Positions 56,309 to 64,000 of a stretch of 64,000 nucleotides of DNA are shown here, one piece after another. How positions within the stretch are numbered: position 1 is the first letter of the stretch; every line of letters begins with the position of its first letter. Below the pieces are notes generated by a model that was not told the origin of the DNA, made no database searches, and saw only the letters and a program-made list of their open reading frames with translations. A program made the translations under genes and the position numbers. The stretch is taken from contig NZ_JAKSXW010000115.1 in the NCBI RefSeq assembly GCF_022829405.1, forward strand, positions 1 through 64,000, in the 5' to 3' direction. The stretch is from Methylobacterium sp. J-076 (GTDB taxonomy: Bacteria > Pseudomonadota > Alphaproteobacteria > Rhizobiales > Beijerinckiaceae).

Positions 56309-57709
56309 TCAGACCGACTTGAGGATCTGATCGACGACCTTCTTGGCGTCGCCGAACAGCATCATCGTGTTGTCGCGGAAGAACACCTCGTTCTCGACGC
56401 CCGCATAGCCGGAGCCCATGCCGCGCTTGATGAACAGCACGGTCTTGGCCTTCTCCACGTCGAGGATCGGCATGCCGTAGATCGGCGAGGTCTTGTCCGT
56501 CTTGGCCGCCGGGTTGGTGACGTCGTTGGCGCCGATCACGAAGGCCACGTCCGCCTGCGGGAACTCGCCGTTGATATCCTCCAGCTCGAACACCTCGTCG
56601 TAGGGCACGTTCGCCTCGGCGAGCAGCACGTTCATGTGGCCCGGCATGCGGCCCGCCACCGGGTGGATGGCGTACTTCACGTCGACGCCCTCCTTCTTCA
56701 GCATGTCGGCCATCTCGCGCAGGCTGTGCTGCGCCTGGGCGACCGCCATGCCGTAGCCGGGGACGATGATGACGCGCTCGGCGTTCTTCATGATGTAGGC
56801 CGCATCGTCGGCCGAGCCCTGCTTGACCGGGCGCGTCTCGACCTGCCCGCCGCCGGCCGCCGCGGCGGAATCGCCGCCGAAGCCGCCGAGGATGACCGAG
56901 ATGAACGAGCGGTTCATCGCGTGGCACATGATGTACGACAGGATCGCGCCCGAGGAGCCCACCAGCGAGCCGGTGATGATGAGCGCGAGGTTGCCGAGGG
57001 TGAAACCGATGCCGGCCGCCGCCCAGCCCGAGTAGGAGTTCAGCATCGACACGACCACCGGCATGTCGGCGCCGCCGATCGGGATGATGATTAGGCCGCC
57101 GAGCACCAGCGCGGCGAGGACGATCAGCCAGAACAGGGCCTTCGATTCGGTGCCGATGAACAGGGCGATCAGCAGCACGAGGCCGGCGGCCAGCAGCGCG
57201 TTGATGAGATGGCGCTGCGGCAGCATGATCGGCTTGCCGGACATGCGCCCGTCGAGCTTGGCGAACGCGATGATCGAGCCGGTGAAGGTGATGGCGCCGA
57301 TGGCCACGCCCAATCCCATCTCGAACAGCGACTGCTTATGGAAGTGGCCGTTCTCGATGATGCCGAAGGCCTGCGGGGCGTAGAGCGCCCCCGCCGCCAC
57401 GAACACCGCCGCGAGGCCGACCAGCGAGTGGAAGGCCGCCACGAGCTGGGGCATCGCCGTCATCGGCACCCGCTTGGCGATGACCGCGCCCGCGCCGCCG
57501 CCGAGGCCGAGGCCGAGCAGCACCAGCACCCAGGCGCCGATGCCGGCCGGCGGGTGGCCGACCAGGGTGGTCAGGATGGCGAGCGCCATGCCGACCATGC
57601 CGTACATGTTGCCCTGCCGGGACGTCGTCGGGTGCGACAGCCCCCGCAGCGCCATGATGAACAGGACGCCGGAGACGATATAGAGGAGAGAGGAGACGTT
57701 CTCGGACAC
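56309..57709 (-). CDS. pntB: NAD(P) transhydrogenase subunit beta
   Basis: 466 residues. It carries the membrane domain (about eight helices, 1-265) and the NADP(H)-binding domain III (about 290-466). Domain III landmarks are VIIVPGYGMAVAQAQHSLREMADMLKKEGVDVKYAIHPVAGRMPGHMNVLLAEANVPYD, seen in short pieces from residue 315 to 373, then VAFVIGANDVTNPAAK and KRGMGSGYAGVENEVFF. Together with PntA it uses the proton gradient to drive NADPH formation from NADH. It is last of three co-directional genes, 4 bases after pntAB. Confidence 0.95.
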   Translation of the reverse strand: MSENVSSLLYIVSGVLFIMALRGLSHPTTSRQGNMYGMVGMALAILTTLVGHPPAGIGAWVLVLLGLGLGGGAGAVIAKRVPMTAMPQLVAAFHSLVGLAAVFVAAGALYAPQAFGIIENGHFHKQSLFEMGLGVAIGAITFTGSIIAFAKLDGRMSGKPIMLPQRHLINALLAAGLVLLIALFIGTESKALFWLIVLAALVLGGLIIIPIGGADMPVVVSMLNSYSGWAAAGIGFTLGNLALIITGSLVGSSGAILSYIMCHAMNRSFISVILGGFGGDSAAAAGGGQVETRPVKQGSADDAAYIMKNAERVIIVPGYGMAVAQAQHSLREMADMLKKEGVDVKYAIHPVAGRMPGHMNVLLAEANVPYDEVFELEDINGEFPQADVAFVIGANDVTNPAAKTDKTSPIYGMPILDVEKAKTVLFIKRGMGSGYAGVENEVFFRDNTMMLFGDAKKVVDQILKSV

Positions 57710-57713
57710 GTGC

Positions 57714-58169
57714 TCAGCCCTTCTTCTTGTACATGCCGAGCATGCGCTGCGTGACGAGGAAGCCGCCGAAGATGTTCACGCTGGCGAGCACGATGCCGAT
57801 GAAGCCGAAGAAGCGGGCGACGCCCGTACCCTTCTCCACGAGGGGCACGCCCACGGCCAGGAGGGCGCCGACGATGATCACGGAGGAGATCGCGTTGGTG
57901 ACGGACATGAGCGGCGTGTGCAGCGCCGGGGTCACCGACCACACGACGTAATAGCCGACGAAGATCGCCAGCACGAAGATTGCCAGCCGGAACACGGTGG
58001 GATCGACGGCGCCGCCGGTCGCGGCGGAGACGCCGTGGCCCATGCCGTCGGCGATGAACTGCGCCTGGTCGGCGGCGTTGCGGGCCACCGCCGCGGCGGC
58101 CCGGGCGGCATCGGCGAGCACGCGGGCCTGATCGGCCGCCTGGTCGGGAGGAACGACGACGTTTGCCAT
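57714..58169 (-). CDS. pntAB: NAD(P) transhydrogenase subunit alpha, membrane part
   Basis: 151 residues. It supplies the C-terminal membrane helices of the alpha subunit as a separate polypeptide, the arrangement found in alphaproteobacteria such as Rhodospirillum rubrum. Helices at about 62-82, 87-107 and 118-140 contain [44 protein letters not shown] and [22 protein letters not shown]. An Ala-rich N-terminal part (about 1-45, [19 protein letters not shown]) precedes them. The gene is 21 bases from pntAA and 4 from pntB, so one operon is very likely. Confidence 0.93.
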   Translation of the reverse strand: MANVVVPPDQAADQARVLADAARAAAAVARNAADQAQFIADGMGHGVSAATGGAVDPTVFRLAIFVLAIFVGYYVVWSVTPALHTPLMSVTNAISSVIIVGALLAVGVPLVEKGTGVARFFGFIGIVLASVNIFGGFLVTQRMLGMYKKKG

Positions 58170-58190
58170 TTCAGGTATCCTCTCGACGGA

Positions 58191-59408
58191 TCAGGCGGCG
58201 CCGACGGCCGGAGACTTGCCCGGCTCGGACTTGGCCAGGCCCACGGCGGCCGCCTCGGAGGCGGCGCCGTCGGTCTTCGGCTGGAAGGAAGCGTGGACGA
58301 CGGACCCGTCGCGGGTGAGATTGGTGGCCTTCACCAGCTCATCGTCCCACTTGATCGCCAGGGACTTGGACTCCTTGTCGACCAGGGTCTCGATGAAGGC
58401 GTAGAGGTTGCGGGCATAGAGGCTGGACGCGGTCGCCGCGAGGCGGCCCGGCACGTTGAGGTGCCCGACGATCTTCACGCCCTTGTCCGTGGTGACGATC
58501 TCGCCCGGCTTGGCGCCCGCGACGTTGCCGCCGCGCTCGACGGCGAGGTCGATCAGCACGGAGCCCGGCTTCATGGACGCCACCATCTCCTCGGAGATGA
58601 GCTTCGGCGCCGGCCGGCCCGGGATCAGGGCCGTGGTGATGACGATGTCCTGCTTGGCGATGTGGCCCTTCACCAGTTCAGACTGCTTGCGCTGGTACTC
58701 GGCCGACATCTCCTTGGCGTAGCCGCCCTTGGTCTCGGCCTGCTTGAACTCGTCGTCCTCGACGGCGACGAACTTCGCGCCGAGGGATTCCACCTGCTCC
58801 TTGGTGGCCGGGCGCACGTCGGTCGCGGTCACCACCGCACCCATGCGGCGGGCGGTGGCGATGGCCTGAAGGCCGGCGACGCCGACGCCCATCACGAACA
58901 CCCGGGCCGCCGGCACGGTGCCGGCCGCGGTCATCATCATCGGCATGGCGCGGCCGTACTCCGCCGCGCCGTCGATCACCGCGCGGTAGCCCGCGAGGTT
59001 CGCCTGCGACGAGAGCACGTCCATCACCTGCGCGCGGGTGATGCGGGGCATCAGCTCCATGGCGAAGGAGGCGACGCCTGCATCGGCCATGCCCTTGAGG
59101 GCGTCCTCGTTGCCGTAGGGATCCATGATCGCGACGACCGTGGCGCCGCGCTTGAAGAGCGGCAGTTCCTCGGCGGCGGGGCGACGGACCTTCAGGACGA
59201 GGTCGGCGTCCCGCGCCGCATCCTCGGCGCTGCCCGCCACCGTGGCACCGGCCGCCTCGTACTCGCCGTCGGGGAAGCCCGCGCGCGAGCCGGCGCCGGC
59301 CTGCACCACCACATCGGCGCCGAGGGCTTTGAATTTCTTGACCGTCTCCGGTACCGCCGCGACCCGCGGTTCCGCGGAGTCCCTTTCGGACAGCACAGCG
59401 ATGCGCAT
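58191..59408 (-). CDS. pntAA: NAD(P) transhydrogenase subunit alpha, NAD-binding part
   Basis: 405 residues, alanine-dehydrogenase-like domain I. It binds NAD(H). The N-terminus MRIAVLSERDSAEPRVAAVPETVKK (split at residue 20) and the Rossmann region VFVMGVGVAGLQAIATARRMGAVVTATD are diagnostic, as is the mobile loop region with GGYAKEMS. The last 40 residues are an Ala/Ser-rich linker. ATG at 59408 gives the expected first strand; the frame stays open to 59483. It is the first gene of the pnt operon. Confidence 0.94.
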   Translation of the reverse strand: MRIAVLSERDSAEPRVAAVPETVKKFKALGADVVVQAGAGSRAGFPDGEYEAAGATVAGSAEDAARDADLVLKVRRPAAEELPLFKRGATVVAIMDPYGNEDALKGMADAGVASFAMELMPRITRAQVMDVLSSQANLAGYRAVIDGAAEYGRAMPMMMTAAGTVPAARVFVMGVGVAGLQAIATARRMGAVVTATDVRPATKEQVESLGAKFVAVEDDEFKQAETKGGYAKEMSAEYQRKQSELVKGHIAKQDIVITTALIPGRPAPKLISEEMVASMKPGSVLIDLAVERGGNVAGAKPGEIVTTDKGVKIVGHLNVPGRLAATASSLYARNLYAFIETLVDKESKSLAIKWDDELVKATNLTRDGSVVHASFQPKTDGAASEAAAVGLAKSEPGKSPAVGAA

Positions 59409-59588
59409 GCGTGGTACCTCAGACATAAGCGTGTGATCCCCGGAATGCGCCAAGCGCGGCGCTATTTCGAGGGATCCTGTCAAGTTGCGATGAGAGTTTC
59501 GGAGCAGTTGTAACCCGTCGGCATGTCTGCCGCCGAGCGCCCCCAGGGAGCCGACCGGCCCCCGGTTCCACCGGACCGCGAGGCGGCC

Positions 59589-59882
59589 TCAGGCGAACGC
59601 GAGGTACAGTGCAAGAAGCACGCCGACCACGAGGGGCGCCCGCCAGCCGACGGCCGGGGCGAGGGCTCCGACGGCGCCCGCGGCGCCCGACACGACCACA
59701 CCGAGGATGGCCACGAGCCACGCCTCGCGGATGCCGCCCACGGCCAGGGCGAGAACCCAGCAGATGACGACCCCGGTGCCGATTTCCACGAAGCGGACGA
59801 AGCCGCGATAGGTCTGCTCGTGAGTGGACCCATCCATTGCCGGGCTGTAGGCGTGCCCCGACACGGTTTGACTTTCGGCCAT
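59589..59882 (-). CDS. aa3-type cytochrome c oxidase subunit IV-like protein
   Basis: 97 residues. The family motif STHEQTYRGFVRFVEIGTG precedes the first hydrophobic helix (about 36-55, GVVICWVLALAVGG). Two more hydrophobic segments follow (about 55-75 and 82-97). Classic bacterial subunit IV is about 50 residues with one helix, so this protein has extra membrane segments. It should sit in the inner membrane with the terminal oxidase, though the core cox genes are not in the window. ATG at 59882. It lies 180 bases upstream of pntAA on the same strand. Confidence 0.78.
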   Translation of the reverse strand: MAESQTVSGHAYSPAMDGSTHEQTYRGFVRFVEIGTGVVICWVLALAVGGIREAWLVAILGVVVSGAAGAVGALAPAVGWRAPLVVGVLLALYLAFA

Positions 59883-60021
59883 TTGCAGCGGATCCCTTGG
59901 GCGCAACTGTTTTTTCGTTGTTAGCTCATCTACCGCGCCGGCTCAATCGTCGCAATTGGCGGAAAACCGGGCGGACCCGCCCATCGACAGCCCGTTTCCC
60001 GTACCAAAGTATATGAGGCGT

Positions 60022-61506
60022 TCAGGCGGCGTCTTCCGCCTTCTCGTCCCCTTCGAGCCCGAGGTCCTTGAGCTTCCGGTAGAGGGTCGAGCGGCCGATG
60101 CCGAGCCGGCGCGAGACCTCGGACATCCGCCCCCGGTAGAACTGGAGGGCGAACCGGATGATGTCCGCCTCGAGGACGTCCATGGTCTTGATCTCGCCGG
60201 TCTCCTCCGTGACCAGGGAGAGGGCGTGGGGGTCGCGCACCTCCACCCGCACCAGTTCGCGCACCGGCTCCGGGACGTAGGCCGGCAGGGCCGGCTGGCT
60301 CGGGAGCGCCGGGATGCGGACGTCGAACCCTTCGACCTGGGCGGCGATCTGCGGGAACTCGGCCACGGTCAGCTCGTCGCCATCGGCCAGCACCACCGCG
60401 CGGAACAGGGCGTTCTCCAGCTGGCGGACGTTGCCGGGCCAGGGATACCGGGTCAGCAGGGCCATGGCCTCCTGACTGATTCCCCGGACGCGCTTGCCTT
60501 CTTCGGCGGCAAACCGCGCGCAGAATGAGCGGGCCAGCTCGGCGACGTCCTCCCGCCGTGCCCGCAAGGGGGGCAGCGTCATGGGGAAGACGTTGAGCCG
60601 ATAGAACAGGTCCTCCCGGAACTTGCCCTGCTTCACGAGGTCGAGGAGCGAGCGGTTGGTGGCGGAGATCAGGCGGATGTCGACCCGCACCGGGCGCTTC
60701 CCGCCCACTGGATCGACCTCGCCCTCCTGCAGGGCCCGCAGGAGCTTCACCTGCGCGTCGAGGGGCAGCTCACCGATCTCGTCGAGGAACAGCGTCCCGC
60801 CCGAGGCCTCCACGAACTTGCCCGCGTGTTTCTCCGTGGCGCCCGTGAAGGCGCCCTTCTCGTGCCCGAACAGGGTCGATTCCACGAGGTTCTCGGGAAT
60901 CGCCCCGCAGTTCACGATGACGAAGGGCTTGCCCTTGCGGTCGCCGGAACCCTGGATCGCCCGGGCCAGCACCTCCTTGCCGACGCCCGATTCGCCCTCG
61001 ATCAGCACGGGGATGGTCGACTTGGCGGCGCGCTCGGCCAGCCGGATCACCCGCTCCATGTCCGGGCTGCGGGAGGCGAGGTCCTTGAACGTCAGGACGC
61101 CGGAGGCCCGGCGGCGCATCCGGCGGACCTCCTCTTCGAGGTGATCGACCCGGAGGGCGTTCTTGATCGACACCTGCAACCGCTCGGCGCCCGCCGGCTT
61201 CACGACGAAATCCACCGCCCCCGCCCGCATGGCGTTGACCACGGCATCGATGGAGCCGTTCGAGGTCTGCACGATGACCGGCGTGTCGAGCCCGGTGCGT
61301 CGCATCTCGGCCAGCACGCCGAGGCCGTCGAGGCCCGGCATCACCATGTCGAGGAGCACCACGTCGGCGCCCTCGGAGCGCAGGAGGGCGAGCCCGTCCA
61401 TGCCGGTCTCGGCCACCCGCGCCTCGAAGCCGAACCGCCGCACCGCCGCCTCGGTCAGGCGGCGCTGGACGGGATCGTCGTCGACGATGAGGACGGCGGT
61501 CGACAT
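60022..61506 (-). CDS. NtrC-family sigma-54-dependent response regulator
   Basis: 494 residues with three domains. The receiver (about 1-120) has Asp10, Asp11 and phospho-acceptor Asp53 ([13 protein letters not shown]) and Lys103. The AAA+ domain (about 145-385) shows Walker A GESGVGKE (171-178), GAFTGA (218-223, contacts sigma-54) and Walker B LFLDEIGE. The C-terminal Fis-type helix-turn-helix reads [24 protein letters not shown]. It therefore activates sigma-54 promoters when phosphorylated. No histidine kinase is adjacent, so the partner is elsewhere. A CtrA-like site lies 104 bases upstream. ATG at 61506. Confidence 0.94.
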   Translation of the reverse strand: MSTAVLIVDDDPVQRRLTEAAVRRFGFEARVAETGMDGLALLRSEGADVVLLDMVMPGLDGLGVLAEMRRTGLDTPVIVQTSNGSIDAVVNAMRAGAVDFVVKPAGAERLQVSIKNALRVDHLEEEVRRMRRRASGVLTFKDLASRSPDMERVIRLAERAAKSTIPVLIEGESGVGKEVLARAIQGSGDRKGKPFVIVNCGAIPENLVESTLFGHEKGAFTGATEKHAGKFVEASGGTLFLDEIGELPLDAQVKLLRALQEGEVDPVGGKRPVRVDIRLISATNRSLLDLVKQGKFREDLFYRLNVFPMTLPPLRARREDVAELARSFCARFAAEEGKRVRGISQEAMALLTRYPWPGNVRQLENALFRAVVLADGDELTVAEFPQIAAQVEGFDVRIPALPSQPALPAYVPEPVRELVRVEVRDPHALSLVTEETGEIKTMDVLEADIIRFALQFYRGRMSEVSRRLGIGRSTLYRKLKDLGLEGDEKAEDAA

Positions 61507-61609
61507 GGCGGCTTCCCTGAAGCCGCACCCACCGGCCGGGCACCGGGCATCCGGCGCGCGACCGATTCGGCGGCTGTTTCGTTTCGAGCCGTAAGGTCGC
61601 CGATATCCG

Positions 61610-61624
61610 TAAAGTCGCGCTTAA
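61610..61624. promoter_or_regulatory. CtrA-like box in the divergent region before the sigma-54 activator and pepF
   Basis: TAAA-N7-TTAA, one mismatch from TTAA-N7-TTAA. It is 104 bases upstream of the regulator start on the minus strand and 130 bases upstream of pepF on the plus strand. Weaker biological support than the sites at flbT and rcdA. Confidence 0.25.
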
Positions 61625-61754
61625 CGACGTTTTGTGTTCCCGCCCCGCCACCGTTTGAAGCATGAGCGTGCGGGTTCCGTTGAACCCCGACGGCCTTCGC
61701 TCGATATCACCCCCAGGCACGCCGCCTTTTTGCGCCCCAAGGACACCGGAACCG

Positions 61755-63635
61755 ATGAGTGTGAGTCCCGCCGCCCCGATGCCCGCCGCGACGGCGGAAG
61801 GAGCCGACGCCGCCCGCGCGGCCGCGAAGGCGGCCGATCTCGGGCAGATCCTCGGCCCGCTGCCCGAATGGGACCTGACCGACCTCTATGGCGGCCTGGA
61901 CGACCCGAAGTTCTCCACCGACCTCACCCGGGCGGAGGAGGAGTGCCGCCAGTTCAGCGAATCCTACGCCGGCAGGATCGCCGGCTTGGTCGCGGAGCCC
62001 GACGGCTCCGGGCGTCTCGCGGAGGCGGTGGCCGCCTACGAGCGGATCGAGGATCTGCTCGGCAAGCTCATGTCCTATGCCGGCCTCGTCTATTCCGGCG
62101 ACACCACCGACGAGACCCGCGCCAAGTTCTACGGCGACACCCGCGAGCGCCTGACCAACGCCTCCGGCGACCTGCTCTTCTTCGGCCTCGAACTGAACCG
62201 CCTCGACGATGCGGTGATGGATGCGGCCAAGGCGCGCGCGCCCCTCTCCCGCTACGCCCCCTGGATCGACGACCTCCGCCGGGAGAAGCCGTTCCAGCTG
62301 GAGGACCGGATCGAGAAGCTGTTCCTCGAGAAATCGGTGACCGCCAACGCGGCCTGGGACCGGCTGTTCGATGAGACCATCGCCAGCCTGCGCTTCACCG
62401 TGCAGGGCGAGCGCCTGTCCCTCGAGCCGACGCTCAACCGGCTGCAGGACCCGGACGGCGCCGTCCGCAAGGAAGCCGCCGGGGCGATCAGCGAGGTGCT
62501 GCGCACCAACCTGCGCACCTTCACGCTGATCACCAACACCCTCGCCAAGGACAAGGAGATCTCGGACCGCTGGCGCGGCTTCCGGGACGTCGCTGACGCG
62601 CGGCACCTGTCCAACCGGGTCGAGCCCGAGGTGGTGGCGGCCCTGGTCGATGCCGTGCAGGCGGCCTACCCGCGCCTGTCGCACCGCTACTACAAGCTGA
62701 AGGCCCGATGGTTCGGGCAGGAGACGCTGCCCTATTGGGACCGGAACGCGCCGCTTCCGACCGTCGACCAGCGCACGATTCCCTGGACCGAGGCGCGGGA
62801 TACGGTGCTGACCGCCTACGAGGCGTTCTCCCCCGACATGGCGGGAATCGCGAAGCGGTTCTTCGACCGCAACTGGATCGACGCGCCGACCCGCCCGGGC
62901 AAGGCGCCCGGCGCCTTCGCGCACCCGACCGTGCCCTCGGTGCACCCCTACGTGCTGGTGAACTACCAGGGCAAGCCGCGGGACGTGATGACCCTCGCCC
63001 ACGAGCTCGGGCACGGGGTGCACCAGGTGCTGGCCGGGCCGAACGGCGCGCTGATGGCGCCGACCCCGCTGACGCTGGCCGAGACGGCCAGCGTGTTCGG
63101 CGAGATGCTGACCTTCCGCAAGCTGCTCGCCGCCACGCAGAACACGACCCAGCGCCGGGCGATGCTCGCGGCCAAGGTCGAGGACATGATCAACACGGTG
63201 GTGCGCCAGATCGCGTTCTACCTGTTCGAGCGGAAGGTCCACCTCGCCCGCGCCAAGGGCGAATTGACCACCGAGCAGATCAACGCCCTGTGGCTCTCGG
63301 TGCAGGCCGAATCCCTCGGGCCGGCGATCACCCTGGATGCGGGGTACGAGCCCTTCTGGGCCTACATCCCGCACTTCATCCACTCGCCCTTCTACGTCTA
63401 CGCCTACGCATTCGGCGACTGCCTCGTGAACTCGCTCTACGGGGTCTACCAGAAGGCCGAGGACGGCTTCGCGGAGCGCTACATGGCGCTCCTCGCCGCC
63501 GGCGGGGCGAAGCCCTACGGCGAACTCCTGGCCCCGTTCGGCCTCGACGCCCGCGACCCCGGCTTCTGGCAGGTCGGCCTCGGGATGATCGAAGGGATGA
63601 TCGCCGAGCTGGAGGCGATGGAAGGCACGGCCTGA
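61755..63635 (+). CDS. pepF: Oligoendopeptidase F (M3 metallopeptidase)
   Basis: 626 residues, cytoplasmic. It cleaves short peptides. The zinc motif HELGHGVHQ starts at His416, and the third ligand region LAETASVFGEMLTF follows. The surrounding helices (LPEWDLTDLYGGLDDPKF, SHRYYKLKARWFGQETLPYWDRN, NWIDAPTRPGKAPGAF) are characteristic of the M3B PepF branch. ATG at 61755 was preferred; an in-frame ATG at 61662 would add 31 residues of low-complexity sequence. It is divergent from the sigma-54 activator and followed by a strong terminator. Confidence 0.94.
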   Translation: MSVSPAAPMPAATAEGADAARAAAKAADLGQILGPLPEWDLTDLYGGLDDPKFSTDLTRAEEECRQFSESYAGRIAGLVAEPDGSGRLAEAVAAYERIEDLLGKLMSYAGLVYSGDTTDETRAKFYGDTRERLTNASGDLLFFGLELNRLDDAVMDAAKARAPLSRYAPWIDDLRREKPFQLEDRIEKLFLEKSVTANAAWDRLFDETIASLRFTVQGERLSLEPTLNRLQDPDGAVRKEAAGAISEVLRTNLRTFTLITNTLAKDKEISDRWRGFRDVADARHLSNRVEPEVVAALVDAVQAAYPRLSHRYYKLKARWFGQETLPYWDRNAPLPTVDQRTIPWTEARDTVLTAYEAFSPDMAGIAKRFFDRNWIDAPTRPGKAPGAFAHPTVPSVHPYVLVNYQGKPRDVMTLAHELGHGVHQVLAGPNGALMAPTPLTLAETASVFGEMLTFRKLLAATQNTTQRRAMLAAKVEDMINTVVRQIAFYLFERKVHLARAKGELTTEQINALWLSVQAESLGPAITLDAGYEPFWAYIPHFIHSPFYVYAYAFGDCLVNSLYGVYQKAEDGFAERYMALLAAGGAKPYGELLAPFGLDARDPGFWQVGLGMIEGMIAELEAMEGTA

Positions 63636-64000
63636 GGGCCGGACGGGGGGTGGCGCAGGGCGCGCCACCCCCTTCACCGACGCGCCACCGTGGCGTGGCC
63701 GGGAGCGACCCCTACCGCTCCGGCTCGAAAGGGATCCCCGGCGCGCGTGAGGCGGCCAAGGGAATGGCGGCCGCGCCGCGTCCCGATGGGGGCGGGCCGA
63801 GGGCGAGCCTTGCCAGCGAGGGGACGAGGGCCGCCACCGGCCCGCGGACGACCGGCCCCGGCATCCGCAACCGGCTCCGTCCGGTCCGGAAGCCCCGCCG
63901 CGGCGGAGCCGGACCGCCGTCAGGTCCCCGTCAGCTCAGTATTGTAGTCACCTAAGCAACGCCGCGTTCCAGAACGCGAACCGCTGTCCCACCGGACAAG
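63636..64000. other. End of window, no gene recognised
   Basis: After the pepF terminator the sequence is GC-rich until about 63940, where it becomes AT-richer. A short Arg-rich frame on the plus strand (63690-63947) has shadow-like composition and no ribosome site. A gene may begin beyond the window. Confidence 0.4.
63646..63675 (+). terminator. Terminator of pepF
   Basis: A perfect 11-bp stem GGGGGTGGCGC / GCGCCACCCCC with a 5-base loop is followed by TTC, 10 bases after the stop codon. The T-run is short. Confidence 0.65.

Noticed and set aside
63690..63947. Arg/Pro-rich 85-residue frame near the window end
   Set aside because: Composition typical of non-coding GC-rich DNA, no ribosome site, no recognisable domain.
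1..64000. tRNA, rRNA, CRISPR, insertion sequence, prophage or integrative-element signatures
   Set aside because: No cloverleaf with a T-arm, no regularly spaced repeats, no transposase, integrase or phage structural gene was seen by eye. Weak RNA genes could be missed without a covariance-model search.

Overview
The window looks like chromosomal DNA of a GC-rich, flagellated alphaproteobacterium of the order Hyphomicrobiales (Rhizobiales), most probably a Methylobacterium/Methylorubrum relative. This rests on recognition of gene families rather than a database search. Supporting genes are FlbT/FlaF flagellin regulators, RcdA (DUF1465), an alphaproteobacterial CheZ, a split pntAA-pntAB-pntB transhydrogenase, an aa3-type cytochrome oxidase subunit IV and several Rhizobiales-type small secreted proteins. 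Gene density is high. I see no rRNA, tRNA, CRISPR array, insertion sequence or prophage.

Layout. 1-2.1 kb: the end of an outer-membrane beta-barrel gene, a DUF2076 protein and an L,D-transpeptidase. 2.4-6.9 kb: a co-directional run cheZ, uvrC, pgsA, moaD and an RraA-like aldolase-fold gene. 6.9-9.3 kb: a divergent pair that matches the selenoneine pathway (senB selenosugar synthase, senA selenoneine synthase); selD, which makes the selenophosphate substrate, lies at 15.0-16.1 kb. 9.3-13.0 kb: a flagellin island with two near-identical flagellin genes, flbT and flaF. 16.2-21.1 kb: two glycosyltransferases and a Wzz-type chain-length protein, probably for exopolysaccharide. 21.2-31 kb: mixed housekeeping genes (Nudix, TusA-like, glutamate-cysteine ligase, rsmE, ubiA, cysQ, cold-shock protein, DJ-1/PfpI). 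31-34.2 kb: a Tat-exported phosphoesterase and an LdtD-like transpeptidase. 34.6 kb: rcdA. 35.2-38 kb: a complete class I cytochrome P450 system (ferredoxin, reductase, P450). 38.2-42.5 kb: a second LdtD-like transpeptidase followed by a MepK-like DUF882 endopeptidase. 42.7-47.4 kb: an ABC1/UbiB kinase, an AbrB-Doc toxin-antitoxin pair, an unusual bL31 gene and an ABC exporter. 47.5-53.3 kb: a MotA/TolQ-OmpA pair, a class II aldolase with a divergent GntR regulator, an HD-GYP phosphodiesterase with a tiny leader frame, and a CAP-domain lipoprotein. 53.3-59.9 kb: a beta-helix protein, recJ, the pnt operon and COX subunit IV. 60-63.6 kb: an NtrC-type sigma-54 activator and oligoendopeptidase F.

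Functional themes: (1) organoselenium biosynthesis (senB, senA, selD); (2) motility and cell-cycle control (cheZ, two flagellins, flbT, flaF, rcdA), with CtrA-like TTAA-N7-TTAA sites in front of flbT and rcdA; (3) 3-3 peptidoglycan cross-linking and its cleavage (three L,D-transpeptidases and a MepK-like enzyme); (4) envelope polysaccharide; (5) redox and energy coupling (pnt, COX IV, P450 chain). I found no obviously unprecedented multi-gene system. The most useful second looks are the split selenoneine locus, the AbrB-Doc pairing, the extended bL31, the orphan MotA/OmpA pair, and the leader-ORF/palindrome before the HD-GYP gene.
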